Assembly (NCBI GenBank): GCA_015055945.1 | Contig: SVHH01000001.1 | Coordinates: 1-64,000 of the forward strand | Source of the DNA: Clostridiales bacterium | Lineage (GTDB): Bacteria; Bacillota; Clostridia; Christensenellales; Borkfalkiaceae | Reading direction: 5' to 3' | Length of the DNA: 64,000 nt | Part shown: positions 8,079 through 16,836 of the stretch, piece by piece | How positions within the stretch are numbered: the first letter of the stretch is position 1 | How the letters are laid out: the number at the start of each line of letters is the position of its first letter | Translations under genes and position numbers: made by a program | Notes under the pieces: model-generated | What the model was told of the DNA's origin: nothing | The model's input: the letters and a program-made list of their open reading frames with translations, nothing else | Databases searched by the model: none

Positions 8079-9449
8079 TTATATACTGAAAATCGCTTCT
8101 CTAACGATTTCACATACGGTGGGATGCGGGAACACGAGTTTTTTGATGTTTTCGATGTCAACTTCCAAATCAATCATTGCTGATACTGCAACGATGTATT
8201 CGCCTGAGTATGAACCGATTACGTGTGCACCGATTAAAGTGTTAGTCTTTTTATTGATAACGAGTTTGCAAATACCGTTAAGGTCGGTGTTTTCTGCAAT
8301 ATATCTACCAGAATAAGTAAGCGGGATTGATACGCACTTAACGTCGAGACCTTTTTGTTTTGCGCTTTCTTCAGTTTCACCTACTGAACCAACTTCGGGG
8401 TTTGTGTAGATAACTGAAGGAATTACGTTGTAACGCATTCTATCTTTCTTGCCTAAAATGGTGTTAACTGCAACTTCTGCTTCTCTATAAGCGGTGTGTG
8501 CAAGCATAATTTTACCGTTAACGTCGCCAACAGCGTATACGTTTGCAACGTTAGTTCTCATTTGATCATCGGTAACGATTGCGCCGCGTTCTAAGTTAAC
8601 GCCGATGTTTTCTAAGCCGATACCTTGGGTAACTGCACGACGACCGATTGAGCAAAGAATTTTATCTGCTGCAACCTTTTCGGTCTTGCCGTCCTTTTCA
8701 TAAATAACGCCGTCTTTTTCAACACCGGTAACTTTTGCACCGAGTTTGAATTCAACGCCTTTCTTTTCCAAGGTCTTTTGTAAAATTGCTGAAATTTCAT
8801 TTTCAGTAGGACCAGCAATCTTATTAAGCATTTCAACAACGGTAACTTTACTACCTACTGATGAGAAATAACTTGCCATTTCCAAACCGATAACGCCGCC
8901 GCCGATAACAACGAGTTTTTCAGGGATTTCGGTCAAATCTAATACTTCCCTATTAGTCATTACTACGCCGGTTTCAAGATTTTCTCTTAAACCAGGAATC
9001 GGGGGAACTACGGGCATAGAACCAGTTGCGATGATAAGACGCTTAGCGATGAACTTTTCTTCGCCAGACTTGATAACGATACCTTCGTCAGTCTTACCTT
9101 CGATAACGGCTTCAGCCTTTTTCATAATAACTTTGTTTCTCTTAAGTTGACCTTCAACACCGCTAACGAGCATTTTAACAACGCCGTTCTTTCTTTCTAC
9201 AACGAATTTTTGGTCAACAGCGGTTTTGCCTTCAACCTTAACACCGTACTTTTCAGCATGGTTAGCATAGTCGAAAACTTTTGCTGAGTTCAAGAAAGTT
9301 TTGCTGGGAACGCAACCTTCGTTAAGGCAAACGCCACCAAACGCTCTCTTTTCGAATACCATCGTCTTTAAGCCCGCATGACCTGCGCGTTCTGCTGCAA
9401 GGTAACCACCAGGGCCGCCGCCGATTACGATTAAATCTAAAATTTCCAT
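8079..9449 (-). CDS. lpdA: Dihydrolipoyl dehydrogenase (E3)
   Basis: FAD flavoprotein that reoxidises dihydrolipoamide of E2 with NAD+. The 456-residue protein has the N-terminal FAD dinucleotide fold GGGPGGYLAAERAG, the redox-active disulfide GGVCLNEGCVPSK (CxxxxC), the NAD fold VIGGGVIGLEMASYFSSVG, the second FAD motif NVYAVGDVNG and the C-terminal catalytic HPTVCEIVREA with His-x-x-x-x-Glu geometry. Length is normal. Unlike some Firmicutes E3 proteins, it carries no N-terminal lipoyl domain. It lies 30 bases upstream of the E1 gene and is separated from E2 by an intergenic repeat element. Confidence 0.96.
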   Translation of the reverse strand: MEILDLIVIGGGPGGYLAAERAGHAGLKTMVFEKRAFGGVCLNEGCVPSKTFLNSAKVFDYANHAEKYGVKVEGKTAVDQKFVVERKNGVVKMLVSGVEGQLKRNKVIMKKAEAVIEGKTDEGIVIKSGEEKFIAKRLIIATGSMPVVPPIPGLRENLETGVVMTNREVLDLTEIPEKLVVIGGGVIGLEMASYFSSVGSKVTVVEMLNKIAGPTENEISAILQKTLEKKGVEFKLGAKVTGVEKDGVIYEKDGKTEKVAADKILCSIGRRAVTQGIGLENIGVNLERGAIVTDDQMRTNVANVYAVGDVNGKIMLAHTAYREAEVAVNTILGKKDRMRYNVIPSVIYTNPEVGSVGETEESAKQKGLDVKCVSIPLTYSGRYIAENTDLNGICKLVINKKTNTLIGAHVIGSYSGEYIVAVSAMIDLEVDIENIKKLVFPHPTVCEIVREAIFSI

Positions 9450-9536
9450 AATGTACTCCTAAATATTTTTAAGATTTATTTTTATTGTTTATACTACCCT
9501 ATTGAGTATATTTATTGTATTAACCCTTAAATTAGA

Positions 9537-9659
9537 TTTAAGGGGTCAGATGCAAGTCAGACGTGGAAAATGAGCATTTTATGCAAGGCGTGTACGTCTG
9601 TACACAACTAAATAAAAGCGCAAATTTTACGCGTATCACGACGCATATCACCCCTTAAA
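9537..9659 (-). repeat. Nested-palindrome 3'-UTR element, copy 1 (after pdhC, inside the PDH operon)
   Basis: Begins five bases after the pdhC stop codon in the direction of transcription and fills most of the 215-base gap before lpdA. Outer arms TTTAAGGGG (9537-9545) and CCCCTTAAA (9651-9659) pair perfectly; an inner GTGTAC/GTACAC hairpin lies near 9590-9606. The flanking words TCAGATGCAAGTCAGAC and ACGACGCATATCA match the conserved ends of the copies after pfkA and pnp, although the middle differs. Confidence 0.7.
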
Positions 9660-9664
9660 AGGGC

Positions 9665-11320
9665 TTAGATTGAATTACTCATAAGATTAACGCTAAAATT
9701 CTCCAAGAATTCTTTGAGTTCTTTCAAGAATCTTGATGCGGGAGCACCGTCGAGTGCGCGGTGGTCGTATGAGAGTGAAAGCGCCATTGCGGTATAAGGA
9801 ATAATTTCGCCTTCCTTACCGAGTTTAATTCTAGTTTCCAAGGTGTTTACGCCAAGAATACCAGTTTGCGGGGGGTTAACTACGGGAGTGAAACTTTCAA
9901 TACCCATGTTACCTACGTTACTGATAGTGAAACTGCCACCGGTTAAGAATTCGGGTGCGAGCTTGCCGTCGATAGCGTCTTGAGAGAGTTTCTTAGACTT
10001 AACAGCGATTTCAGAAAGGCTCATAGTGTCAGCACCGAAAAGCGTGGGAACGAGTAAGCCTCTGGGAGTATCAGTAGCAATACCCATATTTACGTGTTCA
10101 AAATAACGCATGGTGTCGCCGTTGATAAGGTGTGCGTTAAGATCTCTATGGTTCTTAATAACTCTAGATACAGCGTAAATGATGATGTGGTTGATAGTGA
10201 TGGGCGGAAGTTTTAATACTTCTGCATTTTCTTTCAAGAACTTTCTGAAGTTCATGATGTTGGTGCAATCGAAAGAAATGGTGTGAGTAAGTTGTGCCAT
10301 TGTTGAGAGTGACATAACCATGTTCTTTGCGATAACTTTTCTAATGTTAGACATCTTTTCATCTTTGTAAGCCTTAAGATCGTCAGATGCTTTTTCTGCT
10401 GCGGGTGCAGCCTTGGGTGCTTCAGCCTTAGCGGGTGCTGCTTGAGCAACTTCTGCCTTGGGTGCAACTGATGCAGCGCGAACGTCTTGTTCGATAATTC
10501 TGCCGTTAGGACCAGTTCCAGTTGCGGTTGCTAAATCAACGCCAAGTTTATTTGCAAGGTTCTTTGCTCTAGGAGAAGCAAAAATTCTACCGTCAGCACT
10601 TTGTGCGGGCGCTGCTGTTTGAACAGGAGCGGCTGCGGGTGCTGCTGCGGGAGCGGGTGCTGCAACTTCTGCTACTGCGGCTACTGGTGCGCCACCAGGT
10701 GCTAAAGGTGCGGGATCATCGCCGTGTTCGCCAACTGCGCACACGTTTGAAAGTACGGGTACTTCGTCGCCTTCTTCACAGAAGAGTGCAAGAACTTCGC
10801 CTTCAATTTCCGCTTGGAAATCGAAAGAAGATTTATCGGTTTCGTAAGAGAACATAACGTCGCCAACTTTAACCTTATCCCCTACCTTAACTTTCCATTC
10901 GGTAAGGATACAACTTTCTACCGTGATACCAGCCTTGGGCATAGTAATGGGTTTTGCATTAGTGGTTGCCGCTACGGGTGCTGCTGCAGGTGCTGCGGGA
11001 GCAGCTGCGGGTGCGGGTGCTGCAACTTCTGCTACTGCGGGAGCGGCTGCGCCTTCGGGTGCGAAAGCGGAAACGTCTTCGCCTTTAGCGCCAACTACTG
11101 CAATGTTGGTAAGTACGGGAACTTCATCGCCTTCTTCGCAGAAAAGTGCGAGAACTTCACCTTCAACTTCTGATTCAAGGTCGAAAGAAGACTTATCCGT
11201 TTCGTAAGAGCAAAGAATATCGCCAGCCTTTACGGTGTCTCCAACCTTTACTTTCCATTCGGTAAGAATACAACTTTCTACCGTTATGCCTGCTTTAGGC
11301 ATCAATACGGGTTTTGCCAT
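9665..11320 (-). CDS. pdhC: Dihydrolipoamide acyltransferase (E2) with two lipoyl domains
   Basis: Core of the PDH complex; moves acetyl groups from E1 to CoA on swinging lipoyl arms. The 551 residues contain lipoyl domain 1 (about 1-78, lysine in ETDKSSFDLE), an Ala/Pro linker, lipoyl domain 2 (about 125-200, ETDKSSFDFQ), another Ala/Pro linker, the peripheral-subunit-binding domain (FASPRAKNLANKLGVDL, about 250-285) and the acyltransferase domain (about 330-551) with the catalytic SYDHRALDGAPASRFL (DHRxxDG). The two lipoyl domains are near duplicates. It is the first gene of the operon and shares its upstream region with a divergent DeoR-type regulator. Confidence 0.95.
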   Translation of the reverse strand: MAKPVLMPKAGITVESCILTEWKVKVGDTVKAGDILCSYETDKSSFDLESEVEGEVLALFCEEGDEVPVLTNIAVVGAKGEDVSAFAPEGAAAPAVAEVAAPAPAAAPAAPAAAPVAATTNAKPITMPKAGITVESCILTEWKVKVGDKVKVGDVMFSYETDKSSFDFQAEIEGEVLALFCEEGDEVPVLSNVCAVGEHGDDPAPLAPGGAPVAAVAEVAAPAPAAAPAAAPVQTAAPAQSADGRIFASPRAKNLANKLGVDLATATGTGPNGRIIEQDVRAASVAPKAEVAQAAPAKAEAPKAAPAAEKASDDLKAYKDEKMSNIRKVIAKNMVMSLSTMAQLTHTISFDCTNIMNFRKFLKENAEVLKLPPITINHIIIYAVSRVIKNHRDLNAHLINGDTMRYFEHVNMGIATDTPRGLLVPTLFGADTMSLSEIAVKSKKLSQDAIDGKLAPEFLTGGSFTISNVGNMGIESFTPVVNPPQTGILGVNTLETRIKLGKEGEIIPYTAMALSLSYDHRALDGAPASRFLKELKEFLENFSVNLMSNSI

Positions 11321-11368
11321 AAATTTTTTTCTCCTTTATATGACTTTAATTTTTTTATAAATTTATTA

Positions 11369-11383
11369 AACAGTAAAACTGTT
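11369..11383. promoter_or_regulatory. Palindrome in the pdhC leader, candidate operator
   Basis: AACAGT-AAA-ACTGTT, a perfect 6-base inverted repeat, lies just downstream of the predicted pdhC transcription start. A repressor bound here would block the PDH operon; the divergently encoded DeoR-type protein is the obvious candidate. The link is inference. Confidence 0.4.
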
Positions 11384-11399
11384 ATTATTTGGCATAATT

Positions 11400-11427
11400 A
11401 TTATATCATATATATAATGTTTTGTAA
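11400..11427 (-). promoter_or_regulatory. Promoter of the PDH operon
   Basis: Minus strand TTACAA (complement of 11422-11427), 16 bases, TATAAT (complement of 11400-11405). The leader to the pdhC ATG would be about 70 nt. Confidence 0.6.
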
Positions 11428-11442
11428 CCATGTGAAAATAAG

Positions 11443-11471
11443 TTGCAAAAAGATAATTTTTATGATAAAAT
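11443..11471 (+). promoter_or_regulatory. Promoter of the DeoR-family regulator
   Basis: TTGCAA (11443-11448), 17 bases, TAAAAT (11466-11471); transcription would start near 11478, about 58 nt before the ATG at 11536. Confidence 0.6.
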
Positions 11472-11535
11472 ATGAACACATCTAAACAGAAATGAACATT
11501 ATTTGTGTAAAAAACTGCTAAAAAAGGATGAAATT

Positions 11536-12312
11536 ATGCTTACAATTGAACGCCAAGAAGAAATTTTGGACATTTTGAACAAAAATAAATCCGCAACAGT
11601 GGAAGAACTTGCCGCCGAACTATACGTTTCAGGGGCTACCATCCGTAGAGATTTACGAAGTATGGAAAAACAAGGTTTAATCAAACGCTCACACGGTGGT
11701 GCTATGCCCTTTAAGTCAAGCGCGGAAGAAACGGCTTTTGCAATAAGAGAACAAGAAAATCAAAAGGCAAAAAGAACCATCGCAAATCTTGCAGTTAAGT
11801 TAATAAAAAACGGAGATTCGGTTTTTTTAGATTCTAGTTCAACCGTTGGGCTTACAATTCCTATGCTAAACAATTTCAATTATCTTTCGGTAACGACCAC
11901 TGGGCTTAGAAACGCACTTCTTCTTTCCCAAACCAACAACGTAAAGATATATATTGCGGGCGGTCAAATTCAAAACCATTCTAACTCTATTTTGGGCACG
12001 GATACTATGGATTATATTTCAAGAATTCACGCGGACATAACTTTAATTTCTTGCTCGGGGTTAGACTTAGAAAACGGCTTTACCGATGCTAGCATTGAAC
12101 AAGCAAAACTAAAACAACAAATGCGAAAGAATTCAACTAAAGTCGCAATGCTTGTAGACAGCACCAAGTTTAACAAAACGTTTCTTTGCACCGACTTTCA
12201 TTTTAACGATATAGATTATCTTATTACTGAAAAAACACCCCCTATTGAATACGTAGAAAAAATTGCTGACACTAAGTGTAAAATCATCACGCCAGAGAAC
12301 ACTAATTTCTAA
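11536..12312 (+). CDS. DeoR/GlpR-family transcriptional repressor
   Basis: Typical sugar-metabolism repressor that senses a phosphorylated sugar. The start at 11536 is chosen because AAAAAGGA lies 7 bases upstream and the family begins here (MLTIERQEEILDIL). The 258 residues contain an N-terminal DeoR helix-turn-helix (about 1-57: VEELAAELYVSGATIRRDLR) followed by the family signature KRSHGGA, and a C-terminal ribose-5-phosphate-isomerase-like sensor domain (KNGDSVFLDSSSTVG, ITLISCSGLD). It is divergent from the PDH operon with a palindrome in between, so control of PDH and of itself is a reasonable inference; the effector is unknown. A terminator follows directly. Confidence 0.92.
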   Translation: MLTIERQEEILDILNKNKSATVEELAAELYVSGATIRRDLRSMEKQGLIKRSHGGAMPFKSSAEETAFAIREQENQKAKRTIANLAVKLIKNGDSVFLDSSSTVGLTIPMLNNFNYLSVTTTGLRNALLLSQTNNVKIYIAGGQIQNHSNSILGTDTMDYISRIHADITLISCSGLDLENGFTDASIEQAKLKQQMRKNSTKVAMLVDSTKFNKTFLCTDFHFNDIDYLITEKTPPIEYVEKIADTKCKIITPENTNF

Positions 12313-12321
12313 AATTTAAAA

Positions 12322-12358
12322 AAAGAAAAACGCTTACACTATGTAAGCGTTTTTCTTT
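12322..12358. terminator. Bidirectional terminator between the regulator and the phage module
   Basis: CGCTTAC-ACTAT-GTAAGCG stem (12331-12349) extended by A- and T-runs on both sides. It can end the DeoR gene (plus) and the phage operon (minus). Confidence 0.88.
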
Positions 12359-12453
12359 AATTTATTCGTATTTTTACTAATTATATCACACATAAACCAA
12401 TAAAATTTAATTAGTATTTTACTTAAATTTATTCTTTTTTACAAAACACAAAT

Positions 12454-13356
12454 TTAGCCTATCATCCCTGACCTTATTCCGTACATATACACAACGTTTT
12501 GATAATAATCGTCAAGGTAAACCGCCACCTTTCTATCAGACGTTATTGATTGATATGCAGTAGAACTACTCAAAGTATCATAGTAACCACACACACATCT
12601 TATGGCATCATCATAATACCCCATATCAATAAGTTGGTCCTTGGTGAATTCGCCAGCGTTTACTTCCATATACTTAATTTTTAATGATGAATTAGTTTTT
12701 AAAATATCATTATCATAACGCTGAAGTTTTTCTTCTAAAGCGTTATTGTACTTAAACACTTCTTTTTGTAATTTTTCTTGTTCGTCCTTAAGTTCTAAAA
12801 TTTTTAATTCCAATTCCTTTTCGTGCACGCTGTCATAATAGGTAGAAACGTTTTCCAATTCATTAGTATACTCAGTAATTAGTGCGTTGAAAGATTCTAA
12901 TTTATTGCTTAAGGTGTTATTAATTTCGCTTATTTGCTTATTTCTTTCATTTTCCAAATAAGCCAATTTATCTATATAAATGTTTGAATTCGCATACTTA
13001 CTGTTTAGCGATACTTCACCAAGTTTCGTAATGCTTTGCTCATACAACGCATTAACCTTTTCAATGTTTTTAGTAGACTCTTGTTCAGCCGTAGCAATTT
13101 GACTTTCTAATTGCGCTATCTTCGCAGTAAGTTCGACTTTTCGCATAAAAATTTCACGCTCATGCTCGGCTGCAATCATAGTTAACGCCTTGTCGGTAAG
13201 TTGCTCATCATTAAGCGGCGTGTACGTCATTCTGTCCAAATCAAGCGACTTTAACATCAACTCTTCATAGTTAGGCTTGCGTATTCTGTAATAATAAAAA
13301 ATATCGTTTAATATTTGATACATTTGATCTTTTGTCGTAGGTAAATTAAATTGCAT
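12454..13356 (-). CDS. Phage coiled-coil protein, last gene of the head/neck module
   Basis: A 300-residue protein whose middle (about 65-235) is almost continuous heptad-like coiled coil rich in Glu, Lys, Leu and Asn, with a helical N-terminus and a Tyr-rich C-terminus (RKVAVYLDDYYQNVVYMYGI). No family is recognised by sequence. In P22-like phages the gene after the gp10-type beta-propeller encodes gp26, a long trimeric coiled-coil tail needle; position and architecture match that role, so needle or head-closure protein is a hypothesis. Ribosome binding site AAAAGGAG, one base after the previous gene. Downstream, 100 AT-rich bases lead to a terminator. Confidence 0.6.
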   Translation of the reverse strand: MQFNLPTTKDQMYQILNDIFYYYRIRKPNYEELMLKSLDLDRMTYTPLNDEQLTDKALTMIAAEHEREIFMRKVELTAKIAQLESQIATAEQESTKNIEKVNALYEQSITKLGEVSLNSKYANSNIYIDKLAYLENERNKQISEINNTLSNKLESFNALITEYTNELENVSTYYDSVHEKELELKILELKDEQEKLQKEVFKYNNALEEKLQRYDNDILKTNSSLKIKYMEVNAGEFTKDQLIDMGYYDDAIRCVCGYYDTLSSSTAYQSITSDRKVAVYLDDYYQNVVYMYGIRSGMIG

Positions 13357-13357
13357 T

Positions 13358-14599
13358 TTACTCTCCTTTTAATCTGTATTCTAGCGCAAAATCCTTAATT
13401 TTTAACGGGTTACTTGAAGTCAATTCAACAACGAATGCGCGTGAAGATAAATTTATGACAAGCGAATTACGCCCCGTGTAGAGCGAATACGTCTTTACAC
13501 CAAAATCACCGCTTATTTTTAAGGTTGCATCACCATCTATTTCGCAACTAACTCCGCTTAAAGTCTTATAATCGCAGTCATCAAAATCGATTGCGCTTAA
13601 AGTGAGATTTCTTTCATTTTGACAAAGGGTATTATTTGCCAGCGTATAGATTGCACCGTCTTGAACAACCATATTCCCCCATGCAAAACCATTTTCTTTT
13701 AAGGATACAAGCGTTTGCGCACCGTTAGCAAAGTCATAAACGAATAAATATCTGTCTTTAGAATTTATCATTATAGGTAAGTAATATCTTCCGTCGATAT
13801 ACTCGCCAATTCCAAAAAATTTATACGTTATCACGTCTAAAATAGTATTCTTTTCTACAAGTTTATCACCTGTTAACTTTGCAAGTTTTTGATCATTAAG
13901 AAACACACAAGATCCGTTATCGAACGCAAAAGTTCTATCAATAGCAACTATTTTATCGATATTTAATTCTTCTGCTTTATAGTAAGCAACGTCATCAGAT
14001 GTTGTTATTTTATAAATAGCGTTTTCACATACGGCAATAATTTCATCACCACGTGGACAAAAACCTAAAATCTTACCCGAATTATTAAGCGCCAACTGCG
14101 CTACAATATTGAAGTTTGAGTTAGAGTTTAAAATATCGTATAAACCCGTAATATAAACCTTGTTATAGTTTGCAATAAAATATCTGCCATTGTGAAACAA
14201 TATGGCGTTTGAACGCGGAAAGTTTTTAAAATCACCGTATCCATTAAGTGTATAAACGTTTTCATTACGCGCAACTAGAATATCACTTTGACCGTTTACG
14301 TTTATTTCTAAAATGCTAGCATCCATATTATAAATTTCGCCAACTAAGTCAACTCTACTCGTTCTACTCTCATACAACGATCCGTTTTTACAAAGCGAAA
14401 AAAATTTCTCGCCAACCTTAAATAGCCTTATAACTTGGATGTCCGTCGGTGCTTTATAAACGGTTTTTTTTAAGCCGTAACCATCAAAAACACCGTCTTT
14501 TTTTACAATTAAGTTTACAGGCATAGAAATTGCTTTTAAGAAATTATCTACTCGATGTTTTTTTCGGTTGGTGCGCACGCTTTTTATTTTTTTAATCAT
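13358..14599 (-). CDS. Phage beta-propeller-like protein (P22 gp10-type tail accessory candidate)
   Basis: A 413-residue protein made of repeated short beta-strand units separated by Gly/Asn/Asp turns, for example AILFHNGRYFIANYNKVYI, DEIIAVCENAIYKI, DGAIYTLANNTL. Such a pattern indicates a beta-propeller followed by a beta-sandwich C-terminus (about 345-413). In P22-like phages the gene after gp4 is gp10, a propeller that closes the portal; the order here (coat, connector, this gene, coiled coil) is the same. No direct sequence match is claimed. The ATG overlaps the stop of the preceding gene by four bases, so translation is coupled. Confidence 0.6.
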   Translation of the reverse strand: MIKKIKSVRTNRKKHRVDNFLKAISMPVNLIVKKDGVFDGYGLKKTVYKAPTDIQVIRLFKVGEKFFSLCKNGSLYESRTSRVDLVGEIYNMDASILEINVNGQSDILVARNENVYTLNGYGDFKNFPRSNAILFHNGRYFIANYNKVYITGLYDILNSNSNFNIVAQLALNNSGKILGFCPRGDEIIAVCENAIYKITTSDDVAYYKAEELNIDKIVAIDRTFAFDNGSCVFLNDQKLAKLTGDKLVEKNTILDVITYKFFGIGEYIDGRYYLPIMINSKDRYLFVYDFANGAQTLVSLKENGFAWGNMVVQDGAIYTLANNTLCQNERNLTLSAIDFDDCDYKTLSGVSCEIDGDATLKISGDFGVKTYSLYTGRNSLVINLSSRAFVVELTSSNPLKIKDFALEYRLKGE

Positions 14600-15156
14600 A
14601 CAAAACTCCTTGCTTTAAGGGTTGAATTTTTTAGTTTGCGCTTTGCCGCAACCGAGTCTACGTAACGCTCGTGCCACATAACCGCTTCGTCAAAACTACC
14701 ACGACTGATTGAAAACTCTGCGGCAAGCCCATAAGATAGCGTTGCTGTGGAAATATCTTCTTCTTTATACCCTATTTCGCTATCTAAATCATAATTAGGT
14801 GGATTATACTCGTACTCAATCGTAACCGCATTTTCATCAACAACCATATATTCGGGCGTGTGCTTGTAATAAATCTTTTCGCCATCTGCGTTATAGACCG
14901 CTAAAACCCTTAGGCAACGCTCGGCAAGATCCGCATATTTTACTTTCCTATCCGAAACAACAACGCTTTCGCGCTTAACCATAGGGATAAAAGTACCTGC
15001 AAGTTCGCCAATAACTAAGTTCGCAAGTGCCGTCATAACGTTTACCGCGTTTAAGGTGTCTTCGCCTGGCGTAGAAGTGTTTCCGTTTAAGTAATCTAAA
15101 ACGTCTTCCCTACCAACCATTGAGCAAGTCGCTTTTAAAATATCTTTTATTGTCAT
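14596..15156 (-). CDS. Phage head-tail connector-like protein
   Basis: A 186-residue protein encoded directly after the coat gene. The first part is helical (MTIKDILKATCSMVGREDVLDYL), the middle beta-rich (YKHTPEYMVVDENAVTIEYEYNPP) and the end helical (RGSFDEAVMWHERYVDSVAA). This helix-strand-helix layout and the position fit portal-ring adaptor proteins such as P22 gp4 or gp6-type connectors; the name is inferred from position. Ribosome binding site AAGGAG. It is separated from the coat gene by a hairpin, so it may be expressed below the level of the coat protein. Confidence 0.65.
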   Translation of the reverse strand: MTIKDILKATCSMVGREDVLDYLNGNTSTPGEDTLNAVNVMTALANLVIGELAGTFIPMVKRESVVVSDRKVKYADLAERCLRVLAVYNADGEKIYYKHTPEYMVVDENAVTIEYEYNPPNYDLDSEIGYKEEDISTATLSYGLAAEFSISRGSFDEAVMWHERYVDSVAAKRKLKNSTLKARSFV

Positions 15157-15176
15157 ATTTTCTCCTTATAAAAGTT

Positions 15177-15200
15177 CAGCCGAGCAAGATTGCTCGGCTG
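15177..15200 (-). terminator. Perfect hairpin after the coat gene (partial terminator/attenuator)
   Basis: Eleven-base stem CAGCCGAGCAA/TTGCTCGGCTG with a two-base centre, followed on the minus strand by AACTTTTAT. The weak T-run suggests partial termination, or mRNA 3'-end stabilisation, that would favour coat and scaffold over the downstream neck genes. Confidence 0.65.
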
Positions 15201-15216
15201 AAAAAAGTTAAAAGTA

Positions 15217-16392
15217 TTAGAGTTCGGTAATGCCGAAAAGTGCTGCTTGACCACAAGGACGGTTGCAAATAAGTTCCGCGTATTTTACTAAAGTTGCAGT
15301 ATATACGGGTTTACCAGGAACTTGCTTCAATACCTTGCCATCATCATCGGCAAGCCATTGCCAATCGCAAAGTTGATGTAATGCAAAGTCGTTAGTATTC
15401 AAGAAATACATTGCGCCCTTAGGACAAAATCTATCCGCTACGATAGGAATTCCGTTGTAACTGATAGTCTTATAACCACCTTGAACTTCCATGGTATCTA
15501 AAACAACTCTATTACTTGCAAAAAGTTTTTGCAAGGCGCGTCTTACACCCCAAGAACATACGATAAGGTTGGTTTGATCGCCAGTTGCTTCTTCAACTTT
15601 GTCAAGAACAAATTGAATTTTATCAACAGAAATTTCACCAACTTCTTCTTCAGTATGAGGAATAAGCCAAGAGTGTTCAAACTTGCTTAAGCCGTACAAA
15701 TATTCGCTACTAGTATTAAAAATTTCTTTCAAACCAGTGATTTCATTACCATAAGCACCGTGAATACACAAATAACTGCCTTCAGGCACTTCAGCACCAA
15801 CTGCGTCCCCTGAAATATAAACGACTAATTCCTTTCTATCAACCATACTAATAGTTCTATTGCTAAGTTCACTTATGAGTTTGCCGTTAGGTTGTCTAAC
15901 GTCAATAACCATACCTTCAAGCACGCTTGAAGTATCATCAATAATGAAATAGTCTCCGTCAAAACTGTTAATGGTTGCAACGTAGCCGTCGCCGTTACCA
16001 AAGAGCATTCTTGAAAAGTTGATTTTGCTTGACTTGATAAGTCCGTCCATTTCCGCGTTCAAAAGATTTACAAACGCACCAGAGTTGTTTTCAGACGCTC
16101 TAATCGCCTTGTCTGAAATTTCAATTACGCCGTAAAGGTTTTTTAAGGTTGAAACGATTTCAGCGTAATTATTACCCTTCGCTTCGGGAAGGTCGCCGTC
16201 TTCAGTGCCTGCGCCAATACCGCCGTTGATGCCGAAGATAGAAAGTTTTCTTACTTCTTTACCGTATACGTTGTTGGTCGTCTTTTCAATTGCTGAAAAG
16301 AAAGGGCTTAAATTGTCGTTAAGTTGTTCGCTAATTGCATCGAGATAATAAGATTTTAACGCTTTATCCGCGTTAGTTAAAGTTACTGCCAT
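15217..16392 (-). CDS. Phage major capsid (coat) protein
   Basis: The 391-residue protein matches the general pattern of tailed-phage coat proteins of the HK97 fold used with a separate scaffold: an N-terminal arm (MAVTLTNADKALKSYYLDAI), a beta-hinge segment (LYGVIEISDKAIRAS), a long spine helix (FVNLLNAEMDGLIKSSKINF), an insertion domain in the middle, and the C-terminal P-domain with YNGIPIVADRFCPKGAMYFL. No protease gene or cleavable delta domain is present, which fits a scaffold-dependent, P22-like assembly route. Ribosome binding site AAAAGGAG. It lies between scaffold and connector genes. Confidence 0.85.
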   Translation of the reverse strand: MAVTLTNADKALKSYYLDAISEQLNDNLSPFFSAIEKTTNNVYGKEVRKLSIFGINGGIGAGTEDGDLPEAKGNNYAEIVSTLKNLYGVIEISDKAIRASENNSGAFVNLLNAEMDGLIKSSKINFSRMLFGNGDGYVATINSFDGDYFIIDDTSSVLEGMVIDVRQPNGKLISELSNRTISMVDRKELVVYISGDAVGAEVPEGSYLCIHGAYGNEITGLKEIFNTSSEYLYGLSKFEHSWLIPHTEEEVGEISVDKIQFVLDKVEEATGDQTNLIVCSWGVRRALQKLFASNRVVLDTMEVQGGYKTISYNGIPIVADRFCPKGAMYFLNTNDFALHQLCDWQWLADDDGKVLKQVPGKPVYTATLVKYAELICNRPCGQAALFGITEL

Positions 16393-16403
16393 TTTTTCTC
16401 CTT

Positions 16404-16835
16404 TTATTTATCTAAAAATTGTTTAGCAAGCATTCCTGCTTGTGAAATGGTTTTGGGGCGTGCTGCGGGCGTTTTTACACCTACGCCTACCCCATCTAAA
16501 AGAACTGCCTTTTGCTTTTTGTCAATCACCCCTTGCAAATACTCTTTTAAAATGTTTTGCTTTTCTTCATCGGTAATATCTGCTTTTTGGGGTGCAGACA
16601 TACCATCTTTAGTCGGGGCATTTTCCTTGTCGGCTAGAGATGCGGCGCTTTCTAATTCTTTAATTCTCTGACAGCGTTTGGTGAACTCAGATTGTAAAGA
16701 TTCGTATGCTGAAAGCAATGCGGCAACGTCCTTAAACTTGCCTAATGAGACTTCGCCACCCGTAGCGCCGCCATCTTTTTCCACTGACGTGGGTTGCGCC
16801 GTCGGCGCAGTTTGTTCATTATTTAGTTTTTCCAT
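16404..16835 (-). CDS. Phage scaffolding protein candidate
   Basis: A 143-residue, hydrophilic, mostly disordered and helical protein. A Thr/Pro/Gly-rich start is followed by a coiled-coil segment (VAALLSAYESLQSEFTKRCQ, about 37-65), a charged middle and a C-terminal helix (AGMLAKQFLDK). Small acidic helical proteins directly between portal and coat genes are usually scaffolds that template capsid assembly and then leave. Family assignment rests on position, size and composition only. Ribosome binding site GAAGGAG; one base separates it from the portal gene. Confidence 0.7.
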   Translation of the reverse strand: MEKLNNEQTAPTAQPTSVEKDGGATGGEVSLGKFKDVAALLSAYESLQSEFTKRCQRIKELESAASLADKENAPTKDGMSAPQKADITDEEKQNILKEYLQGVIDKKQKAVLLDGVGVGVKTPAARPKTISQAGMLAKQFLDK

Positions 16836-16836
16836 T

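Noticed and set aside
10814..11207. Plus-strand Gly/Cys/Ala-rich frames opposite pdhC
   Set aside because: Mirror images of the Ala/Pro linkers and lipoyl repeats of E2; no ribosome binding site or family.
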